A stretch of DNA of 64,000 nucleotides. Source: Achromobacter sp. HZ34 (GTDB lineage Bacteria; Pseudomonadota; Gammaproteobacteria; Burkholderiales; Burkholderiaceae_B). The notes under the pieces were generated by a model. The model was not told the origin of the DNA. It saw only the letters and a program-made list of their open reading frames with translations, and ran no database searches. Made by a program: the position numbers and the translations under genes. Of this stretch, positions 18,131 to 27,244 are shown piece after piece (within the stretch, counting starts at the first letter, position 1; the number at the start of each line of letters is the position of its first letter). The stretch covers positions 124,001 to 188,000 of the forward strand of contig NZ_NJIX01000002.1 of NCBI RefSeq assembly GCF_002209485.1, read 5' to 3'.

Positions 18131-21001
18131 ATGTTAGAGACCGTCGTAAAACGCGAACGCGACTATGGCACCCCGGCACGCGTCGCCGCGGAAATGGTAA
18201 GCCTGACCATCGATGGCCAGGAAATCCAGGTACCGGCCGGCACGTCGGTGATGCGCGCGGCCGCCGAGGCCGGCATCAACATCCCCAAGCTGTGCGCGAC
18301 CGACAGCCTGGAAGCCTTCGGCTCCTGCCGCCTGTGCCTGGTGCAGATCGATGGCCGGCGCGGCTATCCGGCGTCCTGTACCACGCCGGTGGAAGCAGGC
18401 ATGGTGGTCTACACCGAAACCCCCAAGCTGCACGAACTGCGCCGCGGTGTGATGGAGCTGTACATCTCCGACCACCCGCTGGACTGCCTGACCTGCCCCG
18501 CCAACGGCGACTGCGAACTGCAGGACATGGCCGGCGTGGTGGGCCTGCGCGACGTGCGCTACGGCTACAAGGGCGCCAACCACCTGGACAGCGCCAAGGA
18601 CGAGTCCAATCCCTACTTCGCCTACGATCCCTCGAAGTGCATCGTCTGTAATCGTTGCGTGCGCGCCTGCGAGGAAACCCAGGGCACTTTCGCGCTGACC
18701 ATTTCGGGCCGCGGCTTCGAGTCGCGCGTCTCGGCGGGCCAGGACCAGGCCTTCATGGACAGCGAATGCGTGTCCTGCGGCGCCTGCGTGCAAGCCTGCC
18801 CGACCTCCACCCTGCAGGAAAAGACCGTCATCATGATGGGCCAGGCCGAGCACTCGGTCATCACCACCTGCGCCTACTGCGGCGTGGGCTGCGCCTTCCG
18901 GGCCGAAATGAAGGGCCAGGAAGTGGTACGCATGGTGCCGTGGAAGGACGGCCAGGCCAATCGCGGCCATTCCTGCGTCAAGGGGCGTTTCGCCTGGGGC
19001 TATGCGACGCACAAGGAACGGGTGCTCAAGCCCATGATCCGCAAGGACATCAGCGACCCGTGGCGCGAAGTCAGCTGGGACGAGGCCATCGGCTACGCGG
19101 CGTCCGAATTCAAGCGGCTGCAGGCCAAGTATGGCCGTGATTCCGTCGGCGGCATCACGTCGTCGCGCTGCACCAATGAGGAAACGTGGCTGGTGCAGAA
19201 GCTGGTGCGCGCCGCCTTCAACACCAACAACGTCGACACCTGCGCCCGCGTGTGCCATTCGCCCACCGGCTATGGCTTGAAGCAGACCCTGGGCGAATCG
19301 GCCGGTACGCAGACCTTCGACTCGGTCATGCACGCCGACGTGGTCATCGTGATGGGGGCCAACCCCAGCAGCGGCCACCCCGTATTCGCCTCGCGCCTGA
19401 AGAAGCGGCTGCGCCAGGGCGCGCGCCTGATCGTCATCGACCCGCGCCGCATCGAACTGGTCAATTCACCGCACATCAAGGCCGATTTCCACCTGCAGGT
19501 GCGGCCCGGCACCAACGTCGCGCTGCTGTCCTCGCTGGCGCACGTCATCGCCACCGAGAACCTGATCGACGAAGCCTACGTGACTGCCCGTTGCGAGAAA
19601 AAAGCCTTCGACGAATGGCGTACCTTCGTATCGCTGCCGGAAAACTCGCCGGAAGCGATGGAAGCCGTGACCGGCGTCCCCGCCGCCGCCGTGCGCGGCG
19701 CCGCGCGCTTGTACGCCAGCGCCGGCAACGGCGCCATCTACTACGGCCTGGGCGTCACCGAGCACAGCCAGGGCTCGACCACGGTGATGGGCATCGCCAA
19801 CCTGGCCATGGCCACCGGCAACATCGGCCGTGAGGGCGTCGGCGTGAATCCGCTGCGGGGCCAGAACAATGTGCAGGGCTCGTGCGACATGGGCTCGTTC
19901 CCGCACGAGTTGCCGGGCTACCGCCATATTTCCGACGATGTAGTGCGCAGCCAGTTCGAACAGGACTGGGGCGTGACGCTACAGCCGGAACCCGGCCTGC
20001 GCATCCCAAATATGTTCGAGGCGGCGCTGGGCGGCTCCTTCAAGGGCCTGTACTGCCAGGGAGAGGATATCGTCCAGTCCGATCCCAACACGCAGCACGT
20101 GGCCGCCGCCCTGGCCGCCATGGAATGCATCGTGGTGCAGGACCTGTTTCTCAACGAGACCGCCAAATACGCCCACGTCTTCCTGCCGGGTTCGTCGTTC
20201 CTGGAGAAGGACGGCACCTTCACCAATGCCGAACGACGCATTTCGCGGGTGCGCAAGGTGATGGAGCCCAAGAACGGCAAGGCCGACTGGGAAGTGACGG
20301 TGGCCCTGTCCAATGCCTTGGGCTATCCCATGAACTACCGCCACCCGTCGGAAATCATGGACGAGATCGCCCGCCTGACGCCCACGTTTTCGGGAGTCAG
20401 CTACCACAAGCTGGAACGCTTGGGCAGCCTGCAATGGCCCTGCAACGATGACGCGCCGGATGGCACGCCCATCATGCACATCGATGAATTCGTGCGCGGC
20501 AAGGGACGTTTCATCATCACCAAGTACGTCGCCAGCGACGAGCGCAGCACGCGCAAGTTCCCGCTGCTGCTCACCACCGGGCGCATCCTGTCGCAGTACA
20601 ACGTCGGCGCCCAGACCCGCCGCACGCCCAATGTCATGTGGCACGGCGAAGACGTACTGGAGGTGCATCCGCAGGACGCCGAGGATCGCGGCATCGCCAG
20701 CGGCGACTGGGTAGGCGTGCAGAGCCGCGCCGGGGAAACCGTGCTGCGCGCCGTGCTGACCGATCGCGTGCAGCCGGGTGTGGTGTACACGACCTTCCAC
20801 TTTCCGGAGTCCGGCGCCAACGTGGTCACCACCGACAATTCCGACTGGGCGACCAACTGTCCGGAATACAAGGTGACGGCGGTACAGCTGGTGCGCGTAT
20901 CCCAACCTTCGGAATGGCAGCGCCAGTGGAGCCGCTTCACCGACATCCAGCAGAAATTGCTGGCCGAGCGGGAATCGGCTGCCGTTCCCGCCGGCAAGTG
21001 A
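18131..21001 (+). CDS. fdsA: NAD-dependent formate dehydrogenase alpha (catalytic) subunit
   Basis: 956 residues, the molybdenum/tungsten bis-MGD subunit. Cluster ligands in order: [2Fe-2S] C55, C66, C69, C83; His-Cys3 [4Fe-4S] H115, C119, C122, C128; two ferredoxin-type clusters C170/C173/C176/C180 and C213/C216/C219/C223; catalytic-domain [4Fe-4S] C247, C250, C254, C282. The active-site motif CARVCHSPTG places the metal-ligand cysteine at C375, where E. coli FdhH has selenocysteine. The molybdopterin dinucleotide-binding domain ends the protein. A GGAG ribosome site is placed normally. Downstream is fdsD after 9 bp; the fdsC sulfurtransferase-type chaperone usually found here is absent. Confidence 0.95.
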   Translation: MLETVVKRERDYGTPARVAAEMVSLTIDGQEIQVPAGTSVMRAAAEAGINIPKLCATDSLEAFGSCRLCLVQIDGRRGYPASCTTPVEAGMVVYTETPKLHELRRGVMELYISDHPLDCLTCPANGDCELQDMAGVVGLRDVRYGYKGANHLDSAKDESNPYFAYDPSKCIVCNRCVRACEETQGTFALTISGRGFESRVSAGQDQAFMDSECVSCGACVQACPTSTLQEKTVIMMGQAEHSVITTCAYCGVGCAFRAEMKGQEVVRMVPWKDGQANRGHSCVKGRFAWGYATHKERVLKPMIRKDISDPWREVSWDEAIGYAASEFKRLQAKYGRDSVGGITSSRCTNEETWLVQKLVRAAFNTNNVDTCARVCHSPTGYGLKQTLGESAGTQTFDSVMHADVVIVMGANPSSGHPVFASRLKKRLRQGARLIVIDPRRIELVNSPHIKADFHLQVRPGTNVALLSSLAHVIATENLIDEAYVTARCEKKAFDEWRTFVSLPENSPEAMEAVTGVPAAAVRGAARLYASAGNGAIYYGLGVTEHSQGSTTVMGIANLAMATGNIGREGVGVNPLRGQNNVQGSCDMGSFPHELPGYRHISDDVVRSQFEQDWGVTLQPEPGLRIPNMFEAALGGSFKGLYCQGEDIVQSDPNTQHVAAALAAMECIVVQDLFLNETAKYAHVFLPGSSFLEKDGTFTNAERRISRVRKVMEPKNGKADWEVTVALSNALGYPMNYRHPSEIMDEIARLTPTFSGVSYHKLERLGSLQWPCNDDAPDGTPIMHIDEFVRGKGRFIITKYVASDERSTRKFPLLLTTGRILSQYNVGAQTRRTPNVMWHGEDVLEVHPQDAEDRGIASGDWVGVQSRAGETVLRAVLTDRVQPGVVYTTFHFPESGANVVTTDNSDWATNCPEYKVTAVQLVRVSQPSEWQRQWSRFTDIQQKLLAERESAAVPAGK

Positions 21002-21010
21002 ACGTGACAA

Positions 21011-21274
21011 ATGAGCGTGACCATGGACCCGCACAACCTGATCCGCATGGCCAACCGCATCGGCGACTTCTTCGAAGCGATGCCGGACCGGCCCGAAGCC
21101 CTCGAAGGCATCGCCGGCCATATCCAGAAATTCTGGGAGCCACGCATGCGCAACGAATTGCTGGCGTACCTCCAGCGACACCCCGATGGCATAGACGGTG
21201 ACACCAGCCTCGCCCCCATCGTGCTGCAGGCCGTCACGCAATATCGGGAGCGCCTGTTGCCGCGCACGGCGTAA
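21011..21274 (+). CDS. fdsD: Formate dehydrogenase delta subunit
   Basis: 87 residues, matching the small FdsD family. It starts MDPHNLIRMANRIGDFFEA and contains HIQKFWEPRMRNELLAYL, the landmarks of this family. FdsD is an accessory component linked to assembly or stability of the FdsABG complex. It follows fdsA by 9 bp and is clearly part of the operon. ATG codons at 21011 and 21023 are both possible starts. Confidence 0.9.
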   Translation: MSVTMDPHNLIRMANRIGDFFEAMPDRPEALEGIAGHIQKFWEPRMRNELLAYLQRHPDGIDGDTSLAPIVLQAVTQYRERLLPRTA

Positions 21275-21432
21275 GCGCCACGCCTTGGTCGAGTTCGGAG
21301 TATGCTCGCGCCCCCGCACTCGATGCCGCCATTTTTCCACCCACCTTCTTTACCTTGAGCACCCGCGGGACGCCACCATCCCCATGCCGCATTGCTTGTA
21401 CGAACGCCAGAACGACAATTAAAGGAAATAAG

Positions 21433-23100
21433 ATGAATACGGCAACCACGTTAGACCTGCCTGGGTCCAGACCCGGCTTCCTGGACAAGGAACGCACTAT
21501 CGCCGGCCCCGGCTTCAGCCGCTGGCTGGTTCCCCCGGCCGCGCTCGCCATCCACCTTTGCATCGGCATGGCCTACGGCTTTTCCGTGTTCTGGCTGCCG
21601 CTGTCCAAGGCCTTGGGCGGCAGCGCCCCGCTGGCCTGCCCGGCCGACATGAGCCTGTTCTCCGAACTCTTCACCACCACCTGCGACTGGCGCATTTCCA
21701 GCCTGACCGGGACGTACATCCTGTTCTTCGTGCTGCTCGGTTGCTCGGCCGCCTTGTGGGGCGGCTGGCTGGAACGGGCCGGTCCGCGCAAGGCCGGCCT
21801 GGTGTCGGCCCTGTGCTGGTGCGGCGGCCTGGTGATCTCCGCGATCGGCATCTACGTGCACCAACTGTGGATGCTGTGGGTGGGGTCCGGCATCATCGGC
21901 GGCGTGGGCCTGGGGCTGGGGTATATCTCGCCCGTCAGCACGCTGATCAAATGGTTTCCGGACCGTCGCGGCATGGCCACCGGCATGGCCATCATGGGCT
22001 TCGGCGGCGGCGCCATGGTCGGCGCGCCGCTGGCGAATGCCCTGATGCGCTACTACGCCGTCCCCGGTTCGTCGGGCGTGTGGCAGACCTTTCTTACCAT
22101 GGCCGTGATCTACGCCGTGTTCATGGTTGCCGGTGCGCTGGGCTACCGCGTGCCCGCGTCCAACTGGAAGCCGGAGGGCTGGACCGCCCCTGCCGCGCAG
22201 ACCAACAACGCCATGATCACGCACGGCCACGTGCACGTGAAGAAGATCTGGGGCGTGCCGCAGTTCTGGCTGGTGTGGTGGGCCCTGTGCCTGAACGTGA
22301 CCGCGGGCATCGGCATCCTGGGCATGGCTTCGCCGCTGCTGCAGGAAGTGTTCGGCGGCAGCCTGATCAACCAGGCCAGCCTGGGTTTCGCGCAGTTGAA
22401 CAAGGAGCAGCTGGTGGCCATCGCCACCATCGCCGCCGGCTTCACCGGCCTGCTCAGCCTGTTCAACATCGGCGGCCGTTTCGTCTGGGCCAGCCTGTCG
22501 GACAAACTGGGCCGCAAGATGACCTACGCCATGTTCTTCGTGGTCGGCATCATCCTGTACGCCTCGGTGCCGTGGTCCGCGCACAATGGCCACCTGGCCC
22601 TGTTCGTCGGCGCTTTCTGCATCATCCTGTCGTTCTACGGCGGCGGCTTCGCCACCGTGCCGGCCTATCTGGCCGACCTGTTCGGCACGCAAATGGTGGG
22701 CGCCATCCATGGCCGACTGCTGACCGCGTGGTCGGCCGCGGGCATCTTCGGGCCCATGTTGATCAGCTCGCTGCGTGAGTACCAGCTGTCGATCGGCGTG
22801 CCGCGCGCACAGGTGTACGACATCACCATGTACATCCTGGCCGGCTTGCTGCTGCTGGGCCTGCTGTGCAACCTGGCCATCCGCCCGGTCAACCGCAAGT
22901 ACTTCATGACCGACGAGGAGCTGGCCACCGAGAAGGCGCTGGCGCACGAACGGGCGTCGGCTGCCGCGGTTCACGGCCAAGGCAGCAGCACCTTCCGCAC
23001 GCCCGCCATCCTGGTGATCTTTGCCTGGGCCTGCGTGGTGATTCCCCTGGCCTACGGCTTCTGGGGCACGCTGCAGCAAGCGGTGGTGCTGTTCCGGTAG
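21433..23100 (+). CDS. OFA-family MFS transporter (oxalate/formate antiporter type)
   Basis: 555 residues with about 12 membrane segments, longer than classical MFS proteins as is usual for OFA members. The N-terminal hydrophilic stretch leads into WLVPPAALAIHLCIGMAYGF. The MFS loop motif appears as WFPDRRGMATGMAIMGFGGG, and a second-half loop as WASLSDKLGRKMTYAMFF. AAAGGA is eight bases before the ATG at 21433, which decides the start. OFA proteins exchange oxalate, formate or other small carboxylates. Placement 158 bp after fdsD suggests import of formate or of a precursor, but the substrate is inferred from context only. Confidence 0.85.
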   Translation: MNTATTLDLPGSRPGFLDKERTIAGPGFSRWLVPPAALAIHLCIGMAYGFSVFWLPLSKALGGSAPLACPADMSLFSELFTTTCDWRISSLTGTYILFFVLLGCSAALWGGWLERAGPRKAGLVSALCWCGGLVISAIGIYVHQLWMLWVGSGIIGGVGLGLGYISPVSTLIKWFPDRRGMATGMAIMGFGGGAMVGAPLANALMRYYAVPGSSGVWQTFLTMAVIYAVFMVAGALGYRVPASNWKPEGWTAPAAQTNNAMITHGHVHVKKIWGVPQFWLVWWALCLNVTAGIGILGMASPLLQEVFGGSLINQASLGFAQLNKEQLVAIATIAAGFTGLLSLFNIGGRFVWASLSDKLGRKMTYAMFFVVGIILYASVPWSAHNGHLALFVGAFCIILSFYGGGFATVPAYLADLFGTQMVGAIHGRLLTAWSAAGIFGPMLISSLREYQLSIGVPRAQVYDITMYILAGLLLLGLLCNLAIRPVNRKYFMTDEELATEKALAHERASAAAVHGQGSSTFRTPAILVIFAWACVVIPLAYGFWGTLQQAVVLFR

Positions 23101-23119
23101 GTTCCGACACGCAAGGCAG

Positions 23120-23139
23120 CCGCCGGTCCACACCGGCGG
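23120..23139. terminator. Possible hairpin between convergent genes
   Basis: CCGCCGGT (23120-23127), loop CCAC, ACCGGCGG (23132-23139). A perfect 8-bp GC stem in the 46-bp gap between the OFA transporter and the convergent TetR gene. There is no clear U-run on either side, so it is a weak terminator candidate. Confidence 0.45.
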
Positions 23140-23146
23140 TTCGCCC

Positions 23147-23917
23147 TCAGGACGCCCGGGCTTTACGCGGCACGGCCGCGCGGGCCGCCTGCCCCGCCGG
23201 GCTGGACGGCGCCTGCACAGCAAGCGCAGTCATTATCTCCCGCGTATGTTCCGGTCCCGCCGCGATGCCACTGAACAGCAGTGACATGGAAAAGTGGATG
23301 ACTGACTCGATATCCACCGGCCTGTCCTCCGCATTCATGCGCTCCCGAATGATCAGCGTGGCTAAACCATGCTCGACCGACCACGCCGCGTGCGTGACCA
23401 GATCCATATCCTTCACTTGCCAACCGTGCCCACGCGCGAAGTCGCGCACGCATGCAGCGAACAATTCGAACGAGACATTCACCGCCTCGGCAAGTTCAAG
23501 GTAATCGCTTTTTCGGATGATCCGCGGCCCGATCATCAGGTCGAACAATCCCTTGTGGTCCTGCGCGAATTTCACATAGATCCGCATCATGTCATAAGCG
23601 CGCGCAAGCTGGCCCTTCTGCTGCGCCAGCGCCTCGCGCCGTAATGCGATGAGATCAGTGAAGCCGCTGGCGGCAATGGCGGCCAGCAGCCCATTCTTGC
23701 CATCGAAATGCCGTGACGGCGCCGCCTCCGACACGCCGACCGCACGCGCCAACTGGCGCAGGCTCATGTCATGTACGCCCGACTTTTCAAGCTCGCGCCT
23801 GGCCTCCGCGATCAGTGCGCTACGCAGGTCACCATGGTGATAAGGCGTCCCATCGGCGCCGGTGGCCTTCTTTATCAAAATGCATCTCCAAATTGAGCAG
23901 GGAACCGTGGTGAGCAT
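23147..23917 (-). CDS. TetR-family regulator with WHG-type C-terminal domain
   Basis: 256 residues from the ATG at 23917. A TTG at 23878 with a better-spaced GGAG would give 243 residues and begins just before the conserved part, so the start is uncertain. The N-terminal helix-turn-helix is recognisable (HHGDLRSALIAEARRELEKS, then LRQLARAVGVSEAAPSRHF). The C-terminal ligand domain (about residues 115-220, with HGWQVKDMDLVTHAAWSVEHG) is of the TetR_C_33/WHG type. It is divergent from the enoyl-CoA hydratase operon, and two copies of a palindromic motif lie between them. It probably represses that operon in the absence of an acyl-CoA or aromatic ligand. Confidence 0.87.
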   Translation of the reverse strand: MLTTVPCSIWRCILIKKATGADGTPYHHGDLRSALIAEARRELEKSGVHDMSLRQLARAVGVSEAAPSRHFDGKNGLLAAIAASGFTDLIALRREALAQQKGQLARAYDMMRIYVKFAQDHKGLFDLMIGPRIIRKSDYLELAEAVNVSFELFAACVRDFARGHGWQVKDMDLVTHAAWSVEHGLATLIIRERMNAEDRPVDIESVIHFSMSLLFSGIAAGPEHTREIMTALAVQAPSSPAGQAARAAVPRKARAS

Positions 23918-23981
23918 GGGACCTTAACAAACCGCGGCAAGCATGGGTTCTGGCACTAGGGTTTCCCCTTGCACTTCAAAC

Positions 23982-23999
23982 GAAGTTAACGGTGTTACC
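23982..23999. promoter_or_regulatory. Candidate TetR operator, copy 1
   Basis: GAAGTTAACGGTGTTACC, in the TetR/enoyl-CoA hydratase divergent region. It matches the site upstream of the fumarylacetoacetase gene at 16 of 18 positions and the adjacent perfect palindrome at 14 of 18. Confidence 0.65.
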
Positions 24000-24005
24000 A
24001 TGCCC

Positions 24006-24030
24006 ATAAAGTTAATGGCGTTAACTTTAT
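24006..24030. promoter_or_regulatory. Candidate TetR operator, copy 2 (perfect palindrome)
   Basis: ATAAAGTTAA (24006-24015), centre TGGCG, TTAACTTTAT (24021-24030). A perfect 10-bp inverted repeat, 48 bp upstream of the enoyl-CoA hydratase start, well placed to block its promoter. Confidence 0.7.
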
Positions 24031-24077
24031 CACAAAGGCTGCGCGCCTCATGAACGCGCGCCCCATCGGAGACCCAA

Positions 24078-24851
24078 GTGGAAGAGATCATTCAGAAAGA
24101 AGTGCACGGCAATGTGGCCGTGCTCACCATGAACTACCGTCCCTACAATCTGTCCGGCCCCACCCTCAGCGGCGCCCTGATGGCCAGCTTGAACGGCGCG
24201 GTCGAACAGGGCCAGCGCGCGGTCCTGCTGCGCAGCGGGCTGCGCCACTTTTCAGCGGGAGCGGACGTCGACCTTTTCGACGAACGCATAGAGCGGGAAG
24301 GCCGCGCCCGCCTGGACCCCATAGAGGTCCTTGACGCCTTCGAGACACTGCCGATCCCCATCGTGGTCGCCGTCCACGGCGTATGCCTGGGGGGCGGCCT
24401 GGAACTCGCCTTGGCCTGCGACTACATCGTCGCCGCGCAATCCGCCAAGATCGGTTCGGTGGAAGTGGCCTTGGGCCTGCATCCCCTGATGGGCGGTATC
24501 CAGCGGCAGGTGCAAAGAATCGGCATGGCGCGTGCCAAGGAAATGTCCATGCTGGGGCGGCGCTACGATGCTGCCACCTTGGAACGCTGGGGCTTGATCA
24601 ATCTGGTGGTAGCCGACGATGAGCTGGAACCGGCTTCGCTGGCCATTGCCCAGGAGCTGGCCAATGGCCCCACCGCGGCCCACGCCGCGACCAAACGCCT
24701 GGCACGCATCGCGGCCAACGAAGGCATCGAGGCGGCCGACCGCGCCATGTTCGAAACGCAAAAGCCCATCTGGGCCTCGCGGGACCTCAAGGAAGGGCTC
24801 AAATCCTTCCGCGCCAATGGCCCCGGCCTTGCCATCTTCGAGGGGAAATGA
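24078..24851 (+). CDS. Enoyl-CoA hydratase/isomerase family protein
   Basis: 257 residues, crotonase fold. The first oxyanion-hole loop is HFSAGADVDLF (residues 58-67) and the second is CLGGGLELALACDYI. The two acid/base glutamates of true hydratases are both present, E109 in GGGLEL and E129 in VEVALGL, with the normal 20-residue spacing. It starts at GTG with GGAG six bases upstream; the upstream ATG at 24050 is out of frame. The CaiB gene begins one base after its stop. Likely hydrates an unsaturated acyl-CoA made by the neighbouring CoA-transferase. Substrate unknown. Confidence 0.88.
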   Translation: MEEIIQKEVHGNVAVLTMNYRPYNLSGPTLSGALMASLNGAVEQGQRAVLLRSGLRHFSAGADVDLFDERIEREGRARLDPIEVLDAFETLPIPIVVAVHGVCLGGGLELALACDYIVAAQSAKIGSVEVALGLHPLMGGIQRQVQRIGMARAKEMSMLGRRYDAATLERWGLINLVVADDELEPASLAIAQELANGPTAAHAATKRLARIAANEGIEAADRAMFETQKPIWASRDLKEGLKSFRANGPGLAIFEGK

Positions 24852-24852
24852 A

Positions 24853-26187
24853 ATGAGCGGACCACTTTCTGGCTTGAAAGTCGTTGATTTCTCGCGCGTC
24901 CTGGCCGGTCCTTTGTGCGGGCGCACGCTGGCCGACCTGGGCGCCGATGTCCTCAAGATCGAACCCCCACGGCCCGACGTGTCGCGCGGCGCCTTTCCCT
25001 ACGCCAACGGCATTTCCGGCTACTACGCGCAGCAGAACATCGGCAAGCGCAACATCAGCGTCGACCTCAATGTGCCGGGCGCGGCCGAACTGGTTGCGCG
25101 GATGTGCGATTCGGCCGACATCATCGTCGAGAACTTCCGCGCCGGTACCCTCAAGTTCTTCGGCCTGGATTACGCGACACTGGCGCAGCGCAATCCCAGG
25201 TTGATCTATGTCTCGATCACCGGCTACGGCCAAGGCGGCCCCTGGGCCTCGCGCATGGCCTATGCGCCCACCGTCCAGGCGGAATCTGGCTTCACCCATA
25301 ACTCGATGCGCCATTTCGGCGACAACCTGGCTACCGAACAGACCGATGCCCTGTCGCATGCCGACGTCTATGCGGGGATGCAGGCCACCATCGCCGTGCT
25401 CGCCGCGCTGGCCAAGCGTGAAAAGACGGGTCGCGGCCAATATATCGACGTCGCGATGGCGGCAGTGATCCTGTCCGCCAACGAGCGGGCGCATCTGGAC
25501 ATCGCCGGCGTCGACAACGGCGCCGAGCCCGGCATCCTCGGCGCCACGGACGGCCCCTTCTTCAATGGCCCCGGCGGCGAACGTTTCGTTGCCGCACAAA
25601 GCTTGGTGGGCAGCCTGACCTTTCCCAATTATCTGCGCGCCATGCGCCGTCCCGACCTGGCCAAGGATCCGCGCTTCGCCACGGCGGCGCTGCGGCGCCA
25701 GAACTACGCAGCCCTGCATGCCTTGCTGCAAACCTGGATCCTGACTTTCCGCGATCTTGGCGCGCTGGATGCGCAACTGGATGAGTCGAAAATTGCCATT
25801 GGCCAAGTCCGCAGCACCCAGGACCTGTGCGAATCCGAATGGGGTGACTATTGGGGCGCAGTGCGCACGGTATCCGACCGGCAAGGCGGAACCTACAAGC
25901 TGCACGGCCACCCATGGCGTTTTTCGGATGATGATCTGCCGTCCGCGCCGCTGCAGCCAGCTTACCGTGGCGAGCACAATGCGGAAGTCCTGGCTGAAAT
26001 GGGGTACGGCGATCTCCAGATACAGGCTTACGTGGAGCGCGGCATGTTTGTCGCCGACCCTGCGTTGGCCGCCATGCGCGCCCCTGCCGATAAGGATACG
26101 GGCACGGATACGGGCACGAGTGTTGGCCTGCCACCGGCCGCCCTGGCAGCCGTACCCGTCCACATGGAAAACAGACGCGCGGGATAA
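24853..26187 (+). CDS. CaiB/BaiF-family class III CoA-transferase
   Basis: 444 residues. It begins MSGPLSGLKVVDFSRVLAGP and contains ADLGADVLKIEPP and QNIGKRNISVDL, the standard family N-terminus. The catalytic aspartate is D171 (SHADVYAGMQA), equivalent to Asp169 of formyl-CoA transferase. These enzymes move CoA between organic acids in the cytoplasm. The C-terminus carries a short Asp/Thr/Gly tail with a duplicated unit (DKDTGTDTGT, nt about 26092-26124) that is not part of the fold. It is translationally close to the enoyl-CoA hydratase and 47 bp from the Bug receptor, so all three form an operon. Confidence 0.9.
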   Translation: MSGPLSGLKVVDFSRVLAGPLCGRTLADLGADVLKIEPPRPDVSRGAFPYANGISGYYAQQNIGKRNISVDLNVPGAAELVARMCDSADIIVENFRAGTLKFFGLDYATLAQRNPRLIYVSITGYGQGGPWASRMAYAPTVQAESGFTHNSMRHFGDNLATEQTDALSHADVYAGMQATIAVLAALAKREKTGRGQYIDVAMAAVILSANERAHLDIAGVDNGAEPGILGATDGPFFNGPGGERFVAAQSLVGSLTFPNYLRAMRRPDLAKDPRFATAALRRQNYAALHALLQTWILTFRDLGALDAQLDESKIAIGQVRSTQDLCESEWGDYWGAVRTVSDRQGGTYKLHGHPWRFSDDDLPSAPLQPAYRGEHNAEVLAEMGYGDLQIQAYVERGMFVADPALAAMRAPADKDTGTDTGTSVGLPPAALAAVPVHMENRRAG

Positions 26188-26234
26188 CGGCGCGCGAACG
26201 ACACCAACAACACTCCAGCAGGAGGAGACAATCC

Positions 26235-27227
26235 ATGAAATTCCCACGCACGAAACAGGTAACCCGACTGATCGGCTACACCCTGGCGGCACTGCCTGCA
26301 CTGGGCGCGACGCCGGCATTCGCAGCGGATGGCCCGGCGCATTGCACGGCCATCCGCTTCTACGTTCCATACGCAGCCGGCGGCGGTACCGATGTCTCCG
26401 CGCGCCTCATCGCGGCCAAGCTGGGCACGGACCTGAAGGTGCCCGTCATCGTCGAGAATCGGCCCGGCGCGAAATCCGTGATCGCCTACCAGGCGCTCCT
26501 GCGTGACCCAGCCGACGGTTGCTCGTATCTGTACGACAATTCCTCACACTCCCTGCAGTCGGTGTATAAGGGCCTGCCTTATGACCCCGCCAAGGATTTC
26601 AAACCCGTCGCCATGGTGGCCACGGCGCCGAACGTATTCGTCGTCAATCCAGCCGTCCCGGCGCAGACCATGCAGCAGTTCATTGCCTACGCCAAAGCCA
26701 ATCCGGGCAAGGTCACGTATGCCTCATTCGGCATCGGCAGTACTTCGCACCTGAGCGGCGAAGTCTTGAACTCGGCGGCCGGCCTGACCATGGTTCACGT
26801 CCCCTATCGCGGATCCGCGCCGGCTGTCGCCGACTTGATGGGCGCAACGGTACAGGCCATCTTCCTCGATCCCCTGACGGCACAACCCCTGATGGATTCC
26901 GGCAAGGTACGTGGATTGGCGGTCGTAGGATCGCAGCGCTCGGCCACCGCGCCCAATCTGCCGTCCATGGCGGAACTGGGCATCGACGACCTGGCCGTGC
27001 CGGGATGGTGGGGCGTGTTCGCCAAGCAAGGGGTGACAGACGCCACCGTCACCGATATGGCGGATCGCTTGCGGCGTATCACAAGCGATCCGGAAGTAAA
27101 GCAGAAAATGGCACAACTGGGGGCACAGGCCTTTTCCGATACACCTCAGCAGTTCGCTGGCATGATAGCCAAGGACGCAGCCAGATGGCAGAAAGTCGTC
27201 CGCGACAGGAACCTGGTTCTTGAGTAG
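26235..27227 (+). CDS. Bug-family TTT periplasmic substrate-binding protein
   Basis: 330 residues. Signal peptide with a hydrophobic core and cleavage at AFAA near residue 34. Family landmarks FYVPYAAGGGTDVSARLIA and VIVENRPGAKSVIAY follow. It captures a carboxylate in the periplasm. It is the last gene of the enoyl-CoA hydratase/CoA-transferase operon and 17 bp from the convergent fumarylacetoacetase. As with the first Bug gene, no tctAB partner is near. An AGGAGG-type ribosome site precedes the ATG. Confidence 0.9.
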   Translation: MKFPRTKQVTRLIGYTLAALPALGATPAFAADGPAHCTAIRFYVPYAAGGGTDVSARLIAAKLGTDLKVPVIVENRPGAKSVIAYQALLRDPADGCSYLYDNSSHSLQSVYKGLPYDPAKDFKPVAMVATAPNVFVVNPAVPAQTMQQFIAYAKANPGKVTYASFGIGSTSHLSGEVLNSAAGLTMVHVPYRGSAPAVADLMGATVQAIFLDPLTAQPLMDSGKVRGLAVVGSQRSATAPNLPSMAELGIDDLAVPGWWGVFAKQGVTDATVTDMADRLRRITSDPEVKQKMAQLGAQAFSDTPQQFAGMIAKDAARWQKVVRDRNLVLE

Positions 27228-27244
27228 CAAGTAACACGTCTTGC

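Noticed and set aside
24050..24334. Small gene starting at ATG 24050
   Set aside because: It is in another frame than the enoyl-CoA hydratase, has Arg/Pro-rich shadow composition and no ribosome site, while GTG 24078 has GGAG.
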